A stretch of 64,000 nucleotides of DNA from Lentisphaerota bacterium (GCA_016188985.1 JACPGM010000081.1:1-64000); one strand, 5' to 3'; shown: positions 38,165 through 46,755, counted from the stretch's first letter. Numbers and translations: made by a program. The notes: generated from the sequence alone by a model not told the origin.

Positions 38165-39226
38165 ATGGAAACAATATTGTCCCAGGTCAAACTGCCGCTC
38201 AAGCGCTCCTTGCAAATTGCCGTGCAGGGTATCCGCATCCGGCTGGGCCGCTCGCTGGTGACCATCAGCGGCGTGGCCTTGGGCATTGCCTTCCTGATGA
38301 GCAATGTCTCCGCCCAGTTCATCAAGGCGGCCATCGGCAAGGAACGCGAACTGCGCCAGACCGTTAAACTGATGGAAACGGTCGTGCGCAGCGAGGTCGG
38401 CGATTTCGCCGGTAAAAGCCTTTCGGTCGCGGTTTTCGGCACGCTCTCCGGCGCGGAACGCTCCCTGCTGGAGCGCCTGGCCGCGGCCCAACTGGCGGCG
38501 CTCAAGCTCTATGGCCTCAATGTCCCTGGCGCCGCGCCGGCCGCGCTTAAAGGAATCGGCCAGGACAGCCACGCCCTGCTCGTGCTGGGCAACGCCCGCA
38601 AGTGCCCGGTGGCGCTGGAACACCTGGCCGACGGCCTGAAACAGAAAGTTGTAATTGATTCGCTCAGCAACCGCGTCTTTCCCGCCTTCGTTCGGCAAGG
38701 CCGGGCTACGGCCCTCGATCCCGGCAGCGCCGCCGAGGATCAAGTCCGGCGCGAGGTATTTTTCAGCAAGGCAACCGACGAGCAAATTGCCAAACTCAGC
38801 CATGCGGCCGAGCAAGACCGCTTCCGCACCATCTGGATCGTGGTCATTTCCATCCTGGTAACGGTCATTGGCGTATCCAATGCCTTGCTGATGTCGGTAA
38901 CCGAGCGCTTCCGCGAGATCGGCACGATGAAGTGTCTGGGCGCGCTCTCGAGCTTCATCCGCCGGCTGTTCCTGATCGAGAGCGCCTTGATTGGTTTTTG
39001 CGGATCGGTGCTCGGCATTCTGGCCGGCGGATTGTTGCCGGTTATCGTTTTCGGCATTTCCTTCGATTTTCGCTCCGTGCTGCTGCAGATGAATTTTGGG
39101 TTGCTGCTGGCTTCGGCCGCCGGCACGCTGGTCGCCGGCACGCTCTTTGCCATTGGCGCGGCCATCTATCCGGCCAATATCGCGGCGGGCATGGTGCCGG
39201 CCTCGGCCTTGCGGAGCAATATTTAG
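38165..39226 (+). CDS. FtsX/MacB-like ABC transporter permease
   Basis: RLGRSLVTISGVALGIAFLMSNVSAQ; VISILVTVIGVSNALLMSVTERFREIGTMKCLGALSSFIRRLFLIESALIGFCGSVLGILAGG. Confidence 0.88.
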   Translation: METILSQVKLPLKRSLQIAVQGIRIRLGRSLVTISGVALGIAFLMSNVSAQFIKAAIGKERELRQTVKLMETVVRSEVGDFAGKSLSVAVFGTLSGAERSLLERLAAAQLAALKLYGLNVPGAAPAALKGIGQDSHALLVLGNARKCPVALEHLADGLKQKVVIDSLSNRVFPAFVRQGRATALDPGSAAEDQVRREVFFSKATDEQIAKLSHAAEQDRFRTIWIVVISILVTVIGVSNALLMSVTERFREIGTMKCLGALSSFIRRLFLIESALIGFCGSVLGILAGGLLPVIVFGISFDFRSVLLQMNFGLLLASAAGTLVAGTLFAIGAAIYPANIAAGMVPASALRSNI

Positions 39227-39235
39227 CCAATGGAA

Positions 39236-39460
39236 GTAACTGCCCAGGTCGTCAAGAAATGAAACTACGAAAAACGCGTCATGCCTAAGGCAGATCCGCC
39301 TGAGGCGGAAAAGGCACGAAAATGGAAAAGAGAATTGTATTCAAATTTCGCGTGTTTTGCGCATTTCGTAGTTCCCGCCAGAGGCGGGTCTGCCTAAGGC
39401 ATGATCCACCTGAGGCGGATCCGCCACGGGCGGAAATTATTTTCTCAGGTAGCTAAGTAG
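39236..39460. repeat. Family A repeat, copy 4 (inverted)
   Basis: CAGGTCGTCAAGAAATGAAACTACGAAAAACGCGTCATGCC...CGGAAATTATTTTCTCAGGTAGCTAAGTAG. Confidence 0.85.
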
Positions 39461-39466
39461 ATACCA

Positions 39467-40240
39467 ATGGATAATAATTCCTTAACCGCATTGTTCGGCG
39501 ACGACAGCACCGCGCAGAAAAGCGGCTATGTGATCCGCGCCGTGGAGGTCTGCAAGGTCTTTGCCCTGGGCGAGCATGAAACCCATGCCTTGCGCGGGGC
39601 GACCCTGGACGTGCGCCGCGGCGAATACATCTCGATCATGGGCCCCTCTGGTTCGGGTAAGACCACCCTGTTTAATATGATCGGCGGACTCAACAAGCCG
39701 ACTTCCGGCAAGGTCTACATTGACCAGGTGGATATCGCCCAGCTCGATCCCTATGAGCTGGCCTGGCTGCGCTGCCGCAAGGTGGGCTACGTGTTCCAGT
39801 CGTTCAACCTGATCCAGGTCATGTCCTGCATCGAAAATGTCATGCTGCCGATGGCCTTTGCCGGACTGAGCTCCGAGGACGCGCACGACAAGGCCCGGGA
39901 TATTCTCGCGCTGGTGGGCCTGGGCGACCGCGCCTTGCATAAACCGGCCGAAATGTCGGGCGGCCAGCAACAGCGCGTCGCCATTGCCCGGGCCCTGGCC
40001 AATTCGCCGGATATCATCCTGGCGGATGAACCCACCGGCAACCTGGACCTGAAAACTGGCGAGGAAATCATTGAGCTGTTTGCGCGGCTGCGTGACCAGC
40101 TTGGCGTCACCATCATCACCGCCACCCACGACCTCAAGATGCTCAAGCGCTCGGACCGCATCGTTTGGATCGAGGATGGGCGCATCACCCGGGTCACCAC
40201 CCCGGACGAAATGAAGATCAAGATTGAGGAGATCCATTGA
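39467..40240 (+). CDS. ABC transporter ATP-binding protein (LolD/MacB type)
   Basis: Walker A GPSGSGKTT; signature LSGGQ-like MSGGQQQRVAIARAL; Walker B IILADEPTGNLD. Confidence 0.95.
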   Translation: MDNNSLTALFGDDSTAQKSGYVIRAVEVCKVFALGEHETHALRGATLDVRRGEYISIMGPSGSGKTTLFNMIGGLNKPTSGKVYIDQVDIAQLDPYELAWLRCRKVGYVFQSFNLIQVMSCIENVMLPMAFAGLSSEDAHDKARDILALVGLGDRALHKPAEMSGGQQQRVAIARALANSPDIILADEPTGNLDLKTGEEIIELFARLRDQLGVTIITATHDLKMLKRSDRIVWIEDGRITRVTTPDEMKIKIEEIH

Positions 40241-40289
40241 GGGTTAGGGTTCAGGGTTTTTCGATTGTCATTCCGGGCTTTCCGCCTCT

Positions 40290-40378
40290 GGCGGATGCTA
40301 CTCTGCGAAGTAAGCCTCCCTGCTCTGCGAAGCCGCTACGCAGGGCGTAGAAGAGTCGCTACGAAGCACGAGTCCGCC
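40290..40378. repeat. R1 repeat, long-core copy, inside an ATTCCCGC-type intergenic repeat
   Basis: GGCGGATGCTACTCTGCGAAGTAAGCC...GCTACGAAGCACGAGTCCGCC; flanked by CATTCCGGGCTT / CCCGGAATCCAG and GGATTCCCGCCTGCGCGGGAATGAC. Confidence 0.8.
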
Positions 40379-40483
40379 TTTGGTGGAGACCCGGAATCCA
40401 GTCCCTCCTGATGCAAAATCGGGACTTGATCAGGTTATTCTGGATTCCCGCCTGCGCGGGAATGACCGAAAGAATCTACAGCC

Positions 40484-40978
40484 ATGAAAAAAAATTGGAA
40501 AAGGGTCAAGCAAGTCCGCGCCAATCCCCGCGGAACTTACCGGAGGGACCCGCTGGCGGCGATTCCGCTTACCCCTGCGAACGTGGAGCAGAAGCGGGAT
40601 AGCCAGGGTCTGATCCACCTGCGCGCGCGCCTTCCGCTCAAAGGGTTACGCAAACGCGTGGCGGATTTCCTGGGGTATGAATATGCCAAGACGGTCGCGC
40701 TGGACACGCTGGGCTCGCGGTATTACGAGCAGGTGGATGGGCAACGCAGCCTGCGCGCGATCGTCGCGGCCATGTTGCCGGAGAGCGGCCGCAGCCCCGG
40801 CCAACTCGAAGAGCACATCGTGCTCTTCACCAAAGCGCTGATGGCCAAGAATCTGCTTGTCTTGAAAGTGGCCGCGGATCCCGACGATCCGGGAGAGCCC
40901 GCCTATGCCCGAGCGCCGGCCAGGGAGCTCGGCCAGGAAGGACGGGACGCGAAGACAAAACCGGAAGGACAACCATGA
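40484..40978 (+). CDS. PqqD-like domain protein
   Basis: KTVALDTLGSRYYEQVDGQRSLRAIVAAMLPESGRSPGQLEEHIVLFTKALMAKNLLVLK; sits between two ABC ATPases. Confidence 0.7.
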   Translation: MKKNWKRVKQVRANPRGTYRRDPLAAIPLTPANVEQKRDSQGLIHLRARLPLKGLRKRVADFLGYEYAKTVALDTLGSRYYEQVDGQRSLRAIVAAMLPESGRSPGQLEEHIVLFTKALMAKNLLVLKVAADPDDPGEPAYARAPARELGQEGRDAKTKPEGQP

Positions 40979-41706
40979 CTACACCCACCCCCGGACGCAA
41001 CGTGATCGCTGCCTCCGTGAACGTAAAGCGCAAGTACCAGCTTGGCCGGGAAACCGTCTGGGCCTTGAACGGCATTACCCTTGACATCTTTGAGGGCGAA
41101 TATCTTTCCATCATGGGTCCCTCCGGCTCGGGCAAATCAACCTTCTTTAACATGATCGGCGCGCTGGATGTGCCCACGGAAGGCACCATCCGCTTCATGG
41201 GCCAGGACCTCTTTAAGTTGCCCGAGGCCAAGCAGGCCTGGGTGCGCTGCAACAAGATCGGTTACATTTTCCAGACCTTCAACCTGGTGGCCGTTATGAC
41301 CGCGCTGGAAAACGTGGCGCTACCCGCCATCCTGCGCGGAGACGCGCCCAACGCGGCTGCGGCTAAAGCCGCCGCCACGCTGGATATCGTCGGCCTGGCT
41401 CATCGCCGGGAGCACCTGCCCGCGCAGCTCTCCGGCGGACAGCAGCAACGCGTCGCTATTGCCCGCGCCCTGGTCAACAGCCCGGCGGTCATTCTGGCGG
41501 ATGAACCCACCGGCAATCTCGACACCAAGACCGGAGCTGAAATCATTGAATTGCTCAAACGCCTGCAGTCGGAGCATGGCGTTACGATCATCACCGCGAC
41601 CCACGACATCAAAATGCTCCAGATCTCCGACCGGATCGTGTGGATCCGCGACGGCCGCATTGAGCGCCTTGAGGAACATGACCGGGTCAAGTTCACCGTC
41701 CATTGA
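40975..41706 (+). CDS. ABC transporter ATP-binding protein (LolD/MacB type)
   Basis: GPSGSGKSTFFNMIGALD; LSGGQQQRVAIARALVNSPAVILADEPTGNLDTKTG. Confidence 0.95.
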   Translation: MTTPTPGRNVIAASVNVKRKYQLGRETVWALNGITLDIFEGEYLSIMGPSGSGKSTFFNMIGALDVPTEGTIRFMGQDLFKLPEAKQAWVRCNKIGYIFQTFNLVAVMTALENVALPAILRGDAPNAAAAKAAATLDIVGLAHRREHLPAQLSGGQQQRVAIARALVNSPAVILADEPTGNLDTKTGAEIIELLKRLQSEHGVTIITATHDIKMLQISDRIVWIRDGRIERLEEHDRVKFTVH

Positions 41707-41925
41707 TCGGAACGTTCGGGAACGCATTGATCCATCCATCCCGTCAAGGAAAGCTCATGACCGAAACATCCCACATGCGCTTCCACCCCGTCAATCCCGC
41801 CGAACCGGTGATTGCGGTCTTCTTCGATCCGGCCCTCTCGCCGGAGTCGGAATGGCGCCTGGAAACCCGTTTCACCCTGGAGGCGGGCTGACCCTCGTGT
41901 CGAATGTTAACTATAAGGAGACTGT

Positions 41926-42741
41926 ATGATGAGCAGCATTCAGTTTGGACGGTGGCCGGGCGGACGCACGCACGCCGTCACGTTCAGTTACGACGATGGC
42001 CGCAAGGAAGATCGCCGGATGGTGGAGATCTTCAATCGCTACGGCTTGAAGGGTACCTTCAACCTCAATAGCGATATGCTGAATTTGCAGGACCGCGTCA
42101 GCCCCGATGAGGTCCGGACGCTCTATGCCGGCCACGAGGTGGCTTGCCATTTCGCCACGCACCGGTTTCCAACTCGCTGCCCTCGTGAAATCCTGCTGCG
42201 GGAGGTCTTGGAAGACCGCCGGCGGCTGGAAACCCTGACGGGCGGACTGGTAACCGGCATGGCCTATCCCTTCGGACTCTTTAACGCCGAGGTCATTGAA
42301 ATCCTACGGGCCTGCGGCATCCACTATGCCCGCGCGGCGGTCTCGACAGGACAATTCACCTGGGCTCCGAACGATTGGCTGCAATGGCATCCCACGGGTC
42401 ATGACCGGTCGGTCACACCGGACACGATCCGGCGTTTTTTTAACGCCCCGGTCTGGGAAGCCGCGGGCCGGCTGTATTATATCTTTGGCCACAGTTACGA
42501 GTTCAACAGCCCCGAGCGCTGGGCCTTCCTGGAGTCCATTTGCCAGGCGTTCCGGGACCAGGGCAGCGACAACCTCTGGGCCGCAACGAACCTCGAAATT
42601 ATGACGTATGTCGAGGCCGTGCGCGCGCTCGTGTTCTCGGTGGCCTGCGATCGTGTGCGCAATCCGTCGGCAATCCCCGTCTGGATCGACAAGGACGGCA
42701 AGGCCGTTGAGATCCCCGCGGGGCAGATGCTCTCGCTCTGA
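41926..42741 (+). CDS. Polysaccharide deacetylase (NodB) family protein
   Basis: AVTFSYDDGRKEDRRMVEIFNRYGLKGTFNLNSDML; EVACHFATH; AYPFG; RBS AAGGAG upstream. Confidence 0.85.
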   Translation: MMSSIQFGRWPGGRTHAVTFSYDDGRKEDRRMVEIFNRYGLKGTFNLNSDMLNLQDRVSPDEVRTLYAGHEVACHFATHRFPTRCPREILLREVLEDRRRLETLTGGLVTGMAYPFGLFNAEVIEILRACGIHYARAAVSTGQFTWAPNDWLQWHPTGHDRSVTPDTIRRFFNAPVWEAAGRLYYIFGHSYEFNSPERWAFLESICQAFRDQGSDNLWAATNLEIMTYVEAVRALVFSVACDRVRNPSAIPVWIDKDGKAVEIPAGQMLSL

Positions 42742-42769
42742 GTCCAGGCAAGAACTCCGTTATGAGGGG

Positions 42770-42792
42770 GCAAAAACGTCTATTTTGACGGG
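42770..42792. repeat. Degenerate copy of the ACGCAAAAACGTGTATCTTTACGG module
   Basis: GCAAAAACGTCTATTTTGACGGG, upstream of the radical SAM gene. Confidence 0.4.
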
Positions 42793-42858
42793 CAAATCTT
42801 CTTTTCCCTATCAGTCAACGGCCTATAGTCTACAGCCTGAATAAGCCTGAGTATTTCC

Positions 42859-44253
42859 ATGAAGGTTCTTTTCGTTTATCCTGATATCGGCGTGCGCGGC
42901 GGCGCGCGCAGTTACCAGTTCGGCATCGGGCTCTTGAGCGCGTTGCTCAGGACGCGCGGCCACGCGACCAGTCTATACTACATGTTTGGGGATTATAACC
43001 CCGCGGCGCTCAAGCGCGCGGTCGCCATGTACCAGCCGGGCCTGATCGCGTTCTCGGCAGTCTCGCCGCAGTTTCGGTTCGTGAAACAGATTTTCAAGGA
43101 CTTGGCGCCTTTTCCCGCCTTTACCATTCTGGGCGGACACCACGCCACCTTGGCGCCGGAATGCCTGCAAACCATTGAAGGACTGGATGCAATCTGCATT
43201 GGCGAGGGGGAATATCCGCTTCTGGAACTGGTCGAGACCCTGGAGCGCGGCGGCGAAGCAAGCGCCATTCCCAACCTCTGGGTAAAAACCCGCAACCAAG
43301 GCATTGCCAAAAACGCGACCCGCCCTTTTACCGAAAACTTGGATACGTTGCCGTTTGTGGACCGCGAACTGTTTGATTACCAGGCAATCATTAATTCCGA
43401 TTTCCACACGGCCCAATTCATGTTTTCACGCGGCTGTCCCTACAATTGCACCTTCTGCAGCAACCATGCCCTGCGCGAGCGGCAGGATGGCAAATACGTC
43501 CGGTTCCGCGGCGTGCCGAGCTGCCTCGCTGAAATCCGGGAGGTGACCGGCCGCTACCGCATGCGCGCCCTCTATTTCAATGACGACTGCTTTACCACGC
43601 ACCGGAATTTTGTGGACGAATTCTGCACGCGCTATTCCGAGGAGTTCGCCTTGCCCTTCGCCATTAATGCCCGACCGGAGACGCTGAACGACGACATCTG
43701 CCGTGTGCTCAAAGCCGCCGGCTGCCAGCGCCTCAGTATCGGCATCGAAAGCGGCTCGGAGAGCTTCCGTCAAAAAGTGCTCGGCCGGCGTCAGTCAAAT
43801 GAGCGGATTGTCGCGGCCTTTGCCGCGGCCCGCCGCGCGGGAATCAAGACCAAATCATTTAACATCGTCGGCTTCCCTTACGAGACGCCGGCCATCTTCC
43901 AGGAAACCGTGGACCTCAATGAGCGCATCCAGCCCGACAGCGTCATCATCGGCATCTTTGAGCCCTACCCCGGCACGCGGCTGGCGGAGATATGTTTGCA
44001 AGAGGGTTTCCTTCCCAGCGACCAGCCGGATGCCTGGTTCCTGGGCCGGATGGATACGATCTTGAACATGCCGGCTTTCCCGCGCCGCGCAATTTTGCGC
44101 TGCTTCCGGAATTTTGCGTTTAATGTCTATAAAAAGTCGGCGCCCTTAAAGGCGTTTTTTTATAAAGCGTATTATTCCGCCGCCGGCGAGCGGCTGATCC
44201 GCCTGCTCGCCCCCGTTAAGGATCTCCTGCGCCGCCTGGTGATGGGCGTGTGA
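42859..44253 (+). CDS. B12-binding-domain radical SAM protein
   Basis: MFSRGCPYNCTFCSNHALRERQ; N-terminal cobalamin-binding-like domain; SIGIESGSESFRQKVLGR. Confidence 0.93.
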   Translation: MKVLFVYPDIGVRGGARSYQFGIGLLSALLRTRGHATSLYYMFGDYNPAALKRAVAMYQPGLIAFSAVSPQFRFVKQIFKDLAPFPAFTILGGHHATLAPECLQTIEGLDAICIGEGEYPLLELVETLERGGEASAIPNLWVKTRNQGIAKNATRPFTENLDTLPFVDRELFDYQAIINSDFHTAQFMFSRGCPYNCTFCSNHALRERQDGKYVRFRGVPSCLAEIREVTGRYRMRALYFNDDCFTTHRNFVDEFCTRYSEEFALPFAINARPETLNDDICRVLKAAGCQRLSIGIESGSESFRQKVLGRRQSNERIVAAFAAARRAGIKTKSFNIVGFPYETPAIFQETVDLNERIQPDSVIIGIFEPYPGTRLAEICLQEGFLPSDQPDAWFLGRMDTILNMPAFPRRAILRCFRNFAFNVYKKSAPLKAFFYKAYYSAAGERLIRLLAPVKDLLRRLVMGV

Positions 44254-44327
44254 GGCCGCAAACGGGCTTTGTCAAAACCCCTTTCGTCGAGCGGTATGCG
44301 GAAGCCGCTGGTTTGCCGACACATTTC

Positions 44328-44543
44328 TTATGCTGGCACAGGAGTCAAGCTGAAGACACGAGCCAAGTGGGATGCCCTTTGAATATCGCCGCTGCGTAAG
44401 GCTTCGCGGACATCATCCAATTTATAGGCATCATCCAATGACAAGTAGGGAGACCAGTCATTGTCCGTTTCGATCAATTCGACATCAACCTCGGCCACAT
44501 ACTGGCCTTCATGAATTAATTTTGTGTGGTGCCTTGTGTTCAT
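44328..44543 (-). CDS. Small protein, putative antitoxin partner of the DUF4258-like gene
   Basis: 71 aa MNTRHHTKLIHEGQYVAEVDVELIETDNDWSPYLSLDDAYKLDDVREALRSGDIQRASHLARVFSLTPV; 18 nt downstream of toxin-like gene. Confidence 0.6.
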   Translation of the reverse strand: MNTRHHTKLIHEGQYVAEVDVELIETDNDWSPYLSLDDAYKLDDVREALRSGDIQRASHLARVFSLTPVPA

Positions 44544-44561
44544 TTCTTTCTCCTCATAAAA

Positions 44562-44864
44562 TCACTTGTCCATCGTCTTGAATCCGGCCGGTAGGCTGTT
44601 ACAATCACGGCCGGAGATGTTTGTCCCCTCGGAATCCCCCCAGACCACGTGAATCGGGTTTCCATCGCGGTCCTGTTGCAGGACAAGCACACATGGCCCT
44701 TTCGGAAAGTCCGGATAATCCTCCACTAATCTGCCGTTGGGCACATCTGCCACAATATCCCTGACAAACAGACCTTCTTCGGCTATTCCATCATAGCCGT
44801 GTTCCGATATTCTTATTTTTCCTCTCTGAGCCAGTTGAACGATCCGGCGTAATGTATCACTCAT
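44562..44864 (-). CDS. DUF4258 (RelE-fold/BrnT-like) putative toxin
   Basis: GKIRISEHGYDGIAEEGLFVRDIVADVPNGRLVEDYPDFPKGPCVLVLQQDRDGNPIHVVWG. Confidence 0.7.
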   Translation of the reverse strand: MSDTLRRIVQLAQRGKIRISEHGYDGIAEEGLFVRDIVADVPNGRLVEDYPDFPKGPCVLVLQQDRDGNPIHVVWGDSEGTNISGRDCNSLPAGFKTMDK

Positions 44865-44910
44865 GCCATAATCATAACGTAACAAATATGATTGGCAAAT
44901 CGTTTCTTAT

Positions 44911-44987
44911 GGCCAACACTACTTCTGAGGCGTTCCGAGACCCGTGTCCGCACGGGGCTTGGAATTGCCTCCGGAAGTTTGTTGGGC
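44911..44987 (-). other. attC-like integron recombination site (best example, 77 nt)
   Basis: Minus strand: GCCCAAC-AAACTTCCGGAGGCAATTCCAAGCCCCGTG-CGGA-CACGGGTCTCGGAACGCCTCAGAAGTAGT-GTTGGCC; R'' RYYYAAC exact, R' GTTGGCC, long imperfect stem with bulges; stop codon of the cassette gene lies inside. Confidence 0.75.
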
Positions 44988-45452
44988 TTCGCTTGTACAT
45001 CTGAAAACGTATGTACAGTGGAGATTTGTGCCACCGTCCAGAAAGTACACAGTGACATACTCAGGCGCGTAGTCTCCGGGCTTTGGCTGAAATGGTTGTT
45101 TGTGAAATCCGATGGGTTTGATGACTTCGCCAGATGGAGAGCGCATCTCCGATTTAATGTCTGACGGCAAACCGTTTGTCCAATTGGCAGATTGAAATGC
45201 CTTCTGCGCATACAGTCTCAGCGACGCTGAATTGGTTTTGACGTTTGGCTTGAGTTGATATGTCACATAGACATCACAATGCGAACCGTGAACTGCGACG
45301 GCGCCAATGTGTCGACTGTACATCGAAAGGTCTGGCTCACACTGCCGGAGCAGAGCTTCCTCCTTGATAAAGCGTGCGTTGTCTGGTTCTGTGGCCAAAG
45401 ACACTGTAAGAACAACTGTCCACAACAACAGTACTGTCGTTATCGTTCTCAT
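44919..45452 (-). CDS. Secreted hypothetical protein (cassette gene)
   Basis: MRTITTVLLLWTVVLTVSLATEPDNARFIKEEALLRQCEPDLSMYSRHIGAVAVHGSHCDVYVTYQL. Confidence 0.65.
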   Translation of the reverse strand: MRTITTVLLLWTVVLTVSLATEPDNARFIKEEALLRQCEPDLSMYSRHIGAVAVHGSHCDVYVTYQLKPNVKTNSASLRLYAQKAFQSANWTNGLPSDIKSEMRSPSGEVIKPIGFHKQPFQPKPGDYAPEYVTVYFLDGGTNLHCTYVFRCTSEAQQTSGGNSKPRADTGLGTPQK

Positions 45453-45458
45453 CTTCAA

Positions 45459-45519
45459 ACCCAACGGCGAACTGAGCGCGCGCCGCCTAAGACGGCGCGC
45501 TTGGGTGACGGGCTTAGGC
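45459..45519 (-). other. attC-like site (61 nt, R'' degenerate)
   Basis: Minus strand: GCCTAAGCCCGTCACCCAAGCGCGCCGTCTTAGGCGGCGCGCGCTCAGTTCGCCGTTGGGT; R' GTTGGGT fits GTTRRRY. Confidence 0.55.
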
Positions 45520-45653
45520 GGCTTCCGCCAAAGTTATAGGCGGATGCTACTCTGCGAAGTGGCGAAGCCCCTTCGCTATGACCTTCCTTCGCCCACCGAA
45601 GCGAGGGCTTCGCGAAGGCGGGAGCACGAGTCCGCCTCCGGCATGAAAGCGCC
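45459..45653. repeat. ~190-bp gene-less segment duplicated at 47287-47482, carrying an R1 repeat
   Basis: AACGGCGAACTGAGCGCGCGCCGCCTAAGACGGCGCGCTTG...CACGAGTCCGCCTCCGGCATGAAAGCGCCG in both. Confidence 0.95.
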
Positions 45654-45706
45654 GTTCCCGGCACGCCGCGGGTCAACGGTACGGTGCGACCTCTGGTTCG
45701 ACCTTT

Positions 45707-46192
45707 TTATTTCTTCTTCTGTTGTAATTCTGTTCGGAGTATACGCATGTATTCTTCGTGGGTGTATGTGACCGTCACAGGTTTGCCCTTGTCATCAAGT
45801 CTCCATTCTGAATAGTTTTCCTGAATCGGGCGCATGCCCATCGGCCCTTGAAAGAGCCAATATTCTTTATTCTTATAAGGATCGTGCAGAAAGATAAGAA
45901 AATCTTTTCCAACTAAATCTGCCAATGTCTCTACTTCTAGATGCGCATACATATGGGAACGAAAATCTACCGTAGTTTCACCCTCCCCCTTGAAAAGTTC
46001 TTTAATCTTCGCTTTTATCACACAATATGACATGGGATTAGCGGTATCAGACGGCTTTACAACCTGTGCAACAGTGATTCTCGCAATGACACACGCTCGC
46101 TCCAACTTTTCAGATAGAGTGAACAAGACTGAGGTAGCATGCGTAGTAAATGGGAAAACTAATAATGAAAGTATAAGTATGTTTCTTTTCAT
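45707..46192 (-). CDS. Secreted hypothetical protein (cassette gene)
   Basis: MKRNILILSLLVFPFTTHATSVLFTLSEKLERACVIARITVAQVVKPSDTANPMSYCVIKAKIKELFKGE. Confidence 0.65.
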   Translation of the reverse strand: MKRNILILSLLVFPFTTHATSVLFTLSEKLERACVIARITVAQVVKPSDTANPMSYCVIKAKIKELFKGEGETTVDFRSHMYAHLEVETLADLVGKDFLIFLHDPYKNKEYWLFQGPMGMRPIQENYSEWRLDDKGKPVTVTYTHEEYMRILRTELQQKKK

Positions 46193-46200
46193 GTCTTTGG

Positions 46201-46267
46201 GTCTAACGGCATGAGTCACGGTTTTGGCGCGATAGCGACAAATACCGTGCGCTCATTTGTGCGCAAC
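46201..46267 (-). other. attC-like site (~67 nt)
   Basis: Minus strand ends ...GCCAAAACCGTGACTCATGCC-GTTAGAC (R' exact GTTRRRY); stem GAGcgCACGGTaTTTGtcGC / GCgcCAAAaCCGTGaCTC; R'' degenerate. Confidence 0.6.
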
Positions 46268-46306
46268 TCTTCCATACTTCAACAATTGTGGAAATGAGGA
46301 AGACAA

Positions 46307-46624
46307 TCACGCGCGCTTCGCGCGCACGCTCTCCACCCATTCCTCAACCGTGATGAGAATTCTCAGTACCTTGCGATCCTTTATCCAATACTCTTTGGTC
46401 CTACCCTTGGTCTCGTATCGAATCACATCCATCTGCCGAAGATGACGCAAGGTCATGGAAATCGTCGTCAGGGGGATATGCAAGGCAGTGCTCAGATCGC
46501 CGGGGGTCTTGCGGCTTGTGTCCAGGCAGCGCAGGATGAGATAGGCCGTCGGATTCCCCAGAACTCGACAACACCGTGAAGCCCGGTACATCGTCTCCGG
46601 CATATTCTGTTTCGTTATTCCCAT
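46307..46624 (-). CDS. ArsR-like winged-helix transcriptional regulator
   Basis: ASRCCRVLGNPTAYLILRCLDTSRKTPGDLSTALHIPLTTISMTLRHLRQMDVIRYETKGRTKEYWIKD. Confidence 0.8.
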   Translation of the reverse strand: MGITKQNMPETMYRASRCCRVLGNPTAYLILRCLDTSRKTPGDLSTALHIPLTTISMTLRHLRQMDVIRYETKGRTKEYWIKDRKVLRILITVEEWVESVRAKRA

Positions 46625-46645
46625 AACCCCCCGCCACCTCCACTA

Positions 46646-46677
46646 TTCCACACTTCAACAATTGTGGAAGTGTGGAA
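46646..46677. promoter_or_regulatory. 32-bp palindromic putative operator upstream of the ArsR-like gene; diverged second copy at 46270-46301
   Basis: TTCCACACTTCAACAATTGTGGAAGTGTGGAA (one mismatched pair). Confidence 0.6.
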
Positions 46678-46699
46678 GGTTCTTGTCAAGTCAGCCTAT

Positions 46700-46755
46700 T
46701 GCGAACGATTGAGCTAAAGCGCGGTTCACCGCGCGCCTTCAGCTTCTTGTTCGGT
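46700..46755 (-). other. attC-like site (56 nt)
   Basis: Minus strand: ACCGAAC-AAGAAGCTGAAGGCGCGCGG-TGAA-CCGCGCTTTAGCTCAATC-GTTCGCA; CGAAC/GTTCG pair, bulged stem; cassette stop codon inside. Confidence 0.65.

Noticed and set aside
40400-40475. ATTCCCGCCTGCGCGGGAAT hairpin as a novel element
   Set aside because: Matches the general ATTCCC-N8-GGGAAT intergenic repeat type seen in many bacteria; not novel by itself
41703-41891. Short ORF between ATPase and deacetylase genes as a RiPP precursor
   Set aside because: Only 44-62 aa with no recognisable leader/core pattern; kept only as something to test if the PqqD-like link holds up
45660-45705. GTCGAACCAGAGGTCGCACCGTACCGTTGACC as a complete attC
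   Set aside because: Only one half-site with a short stem; at best a truncated attC, so not listed as a site
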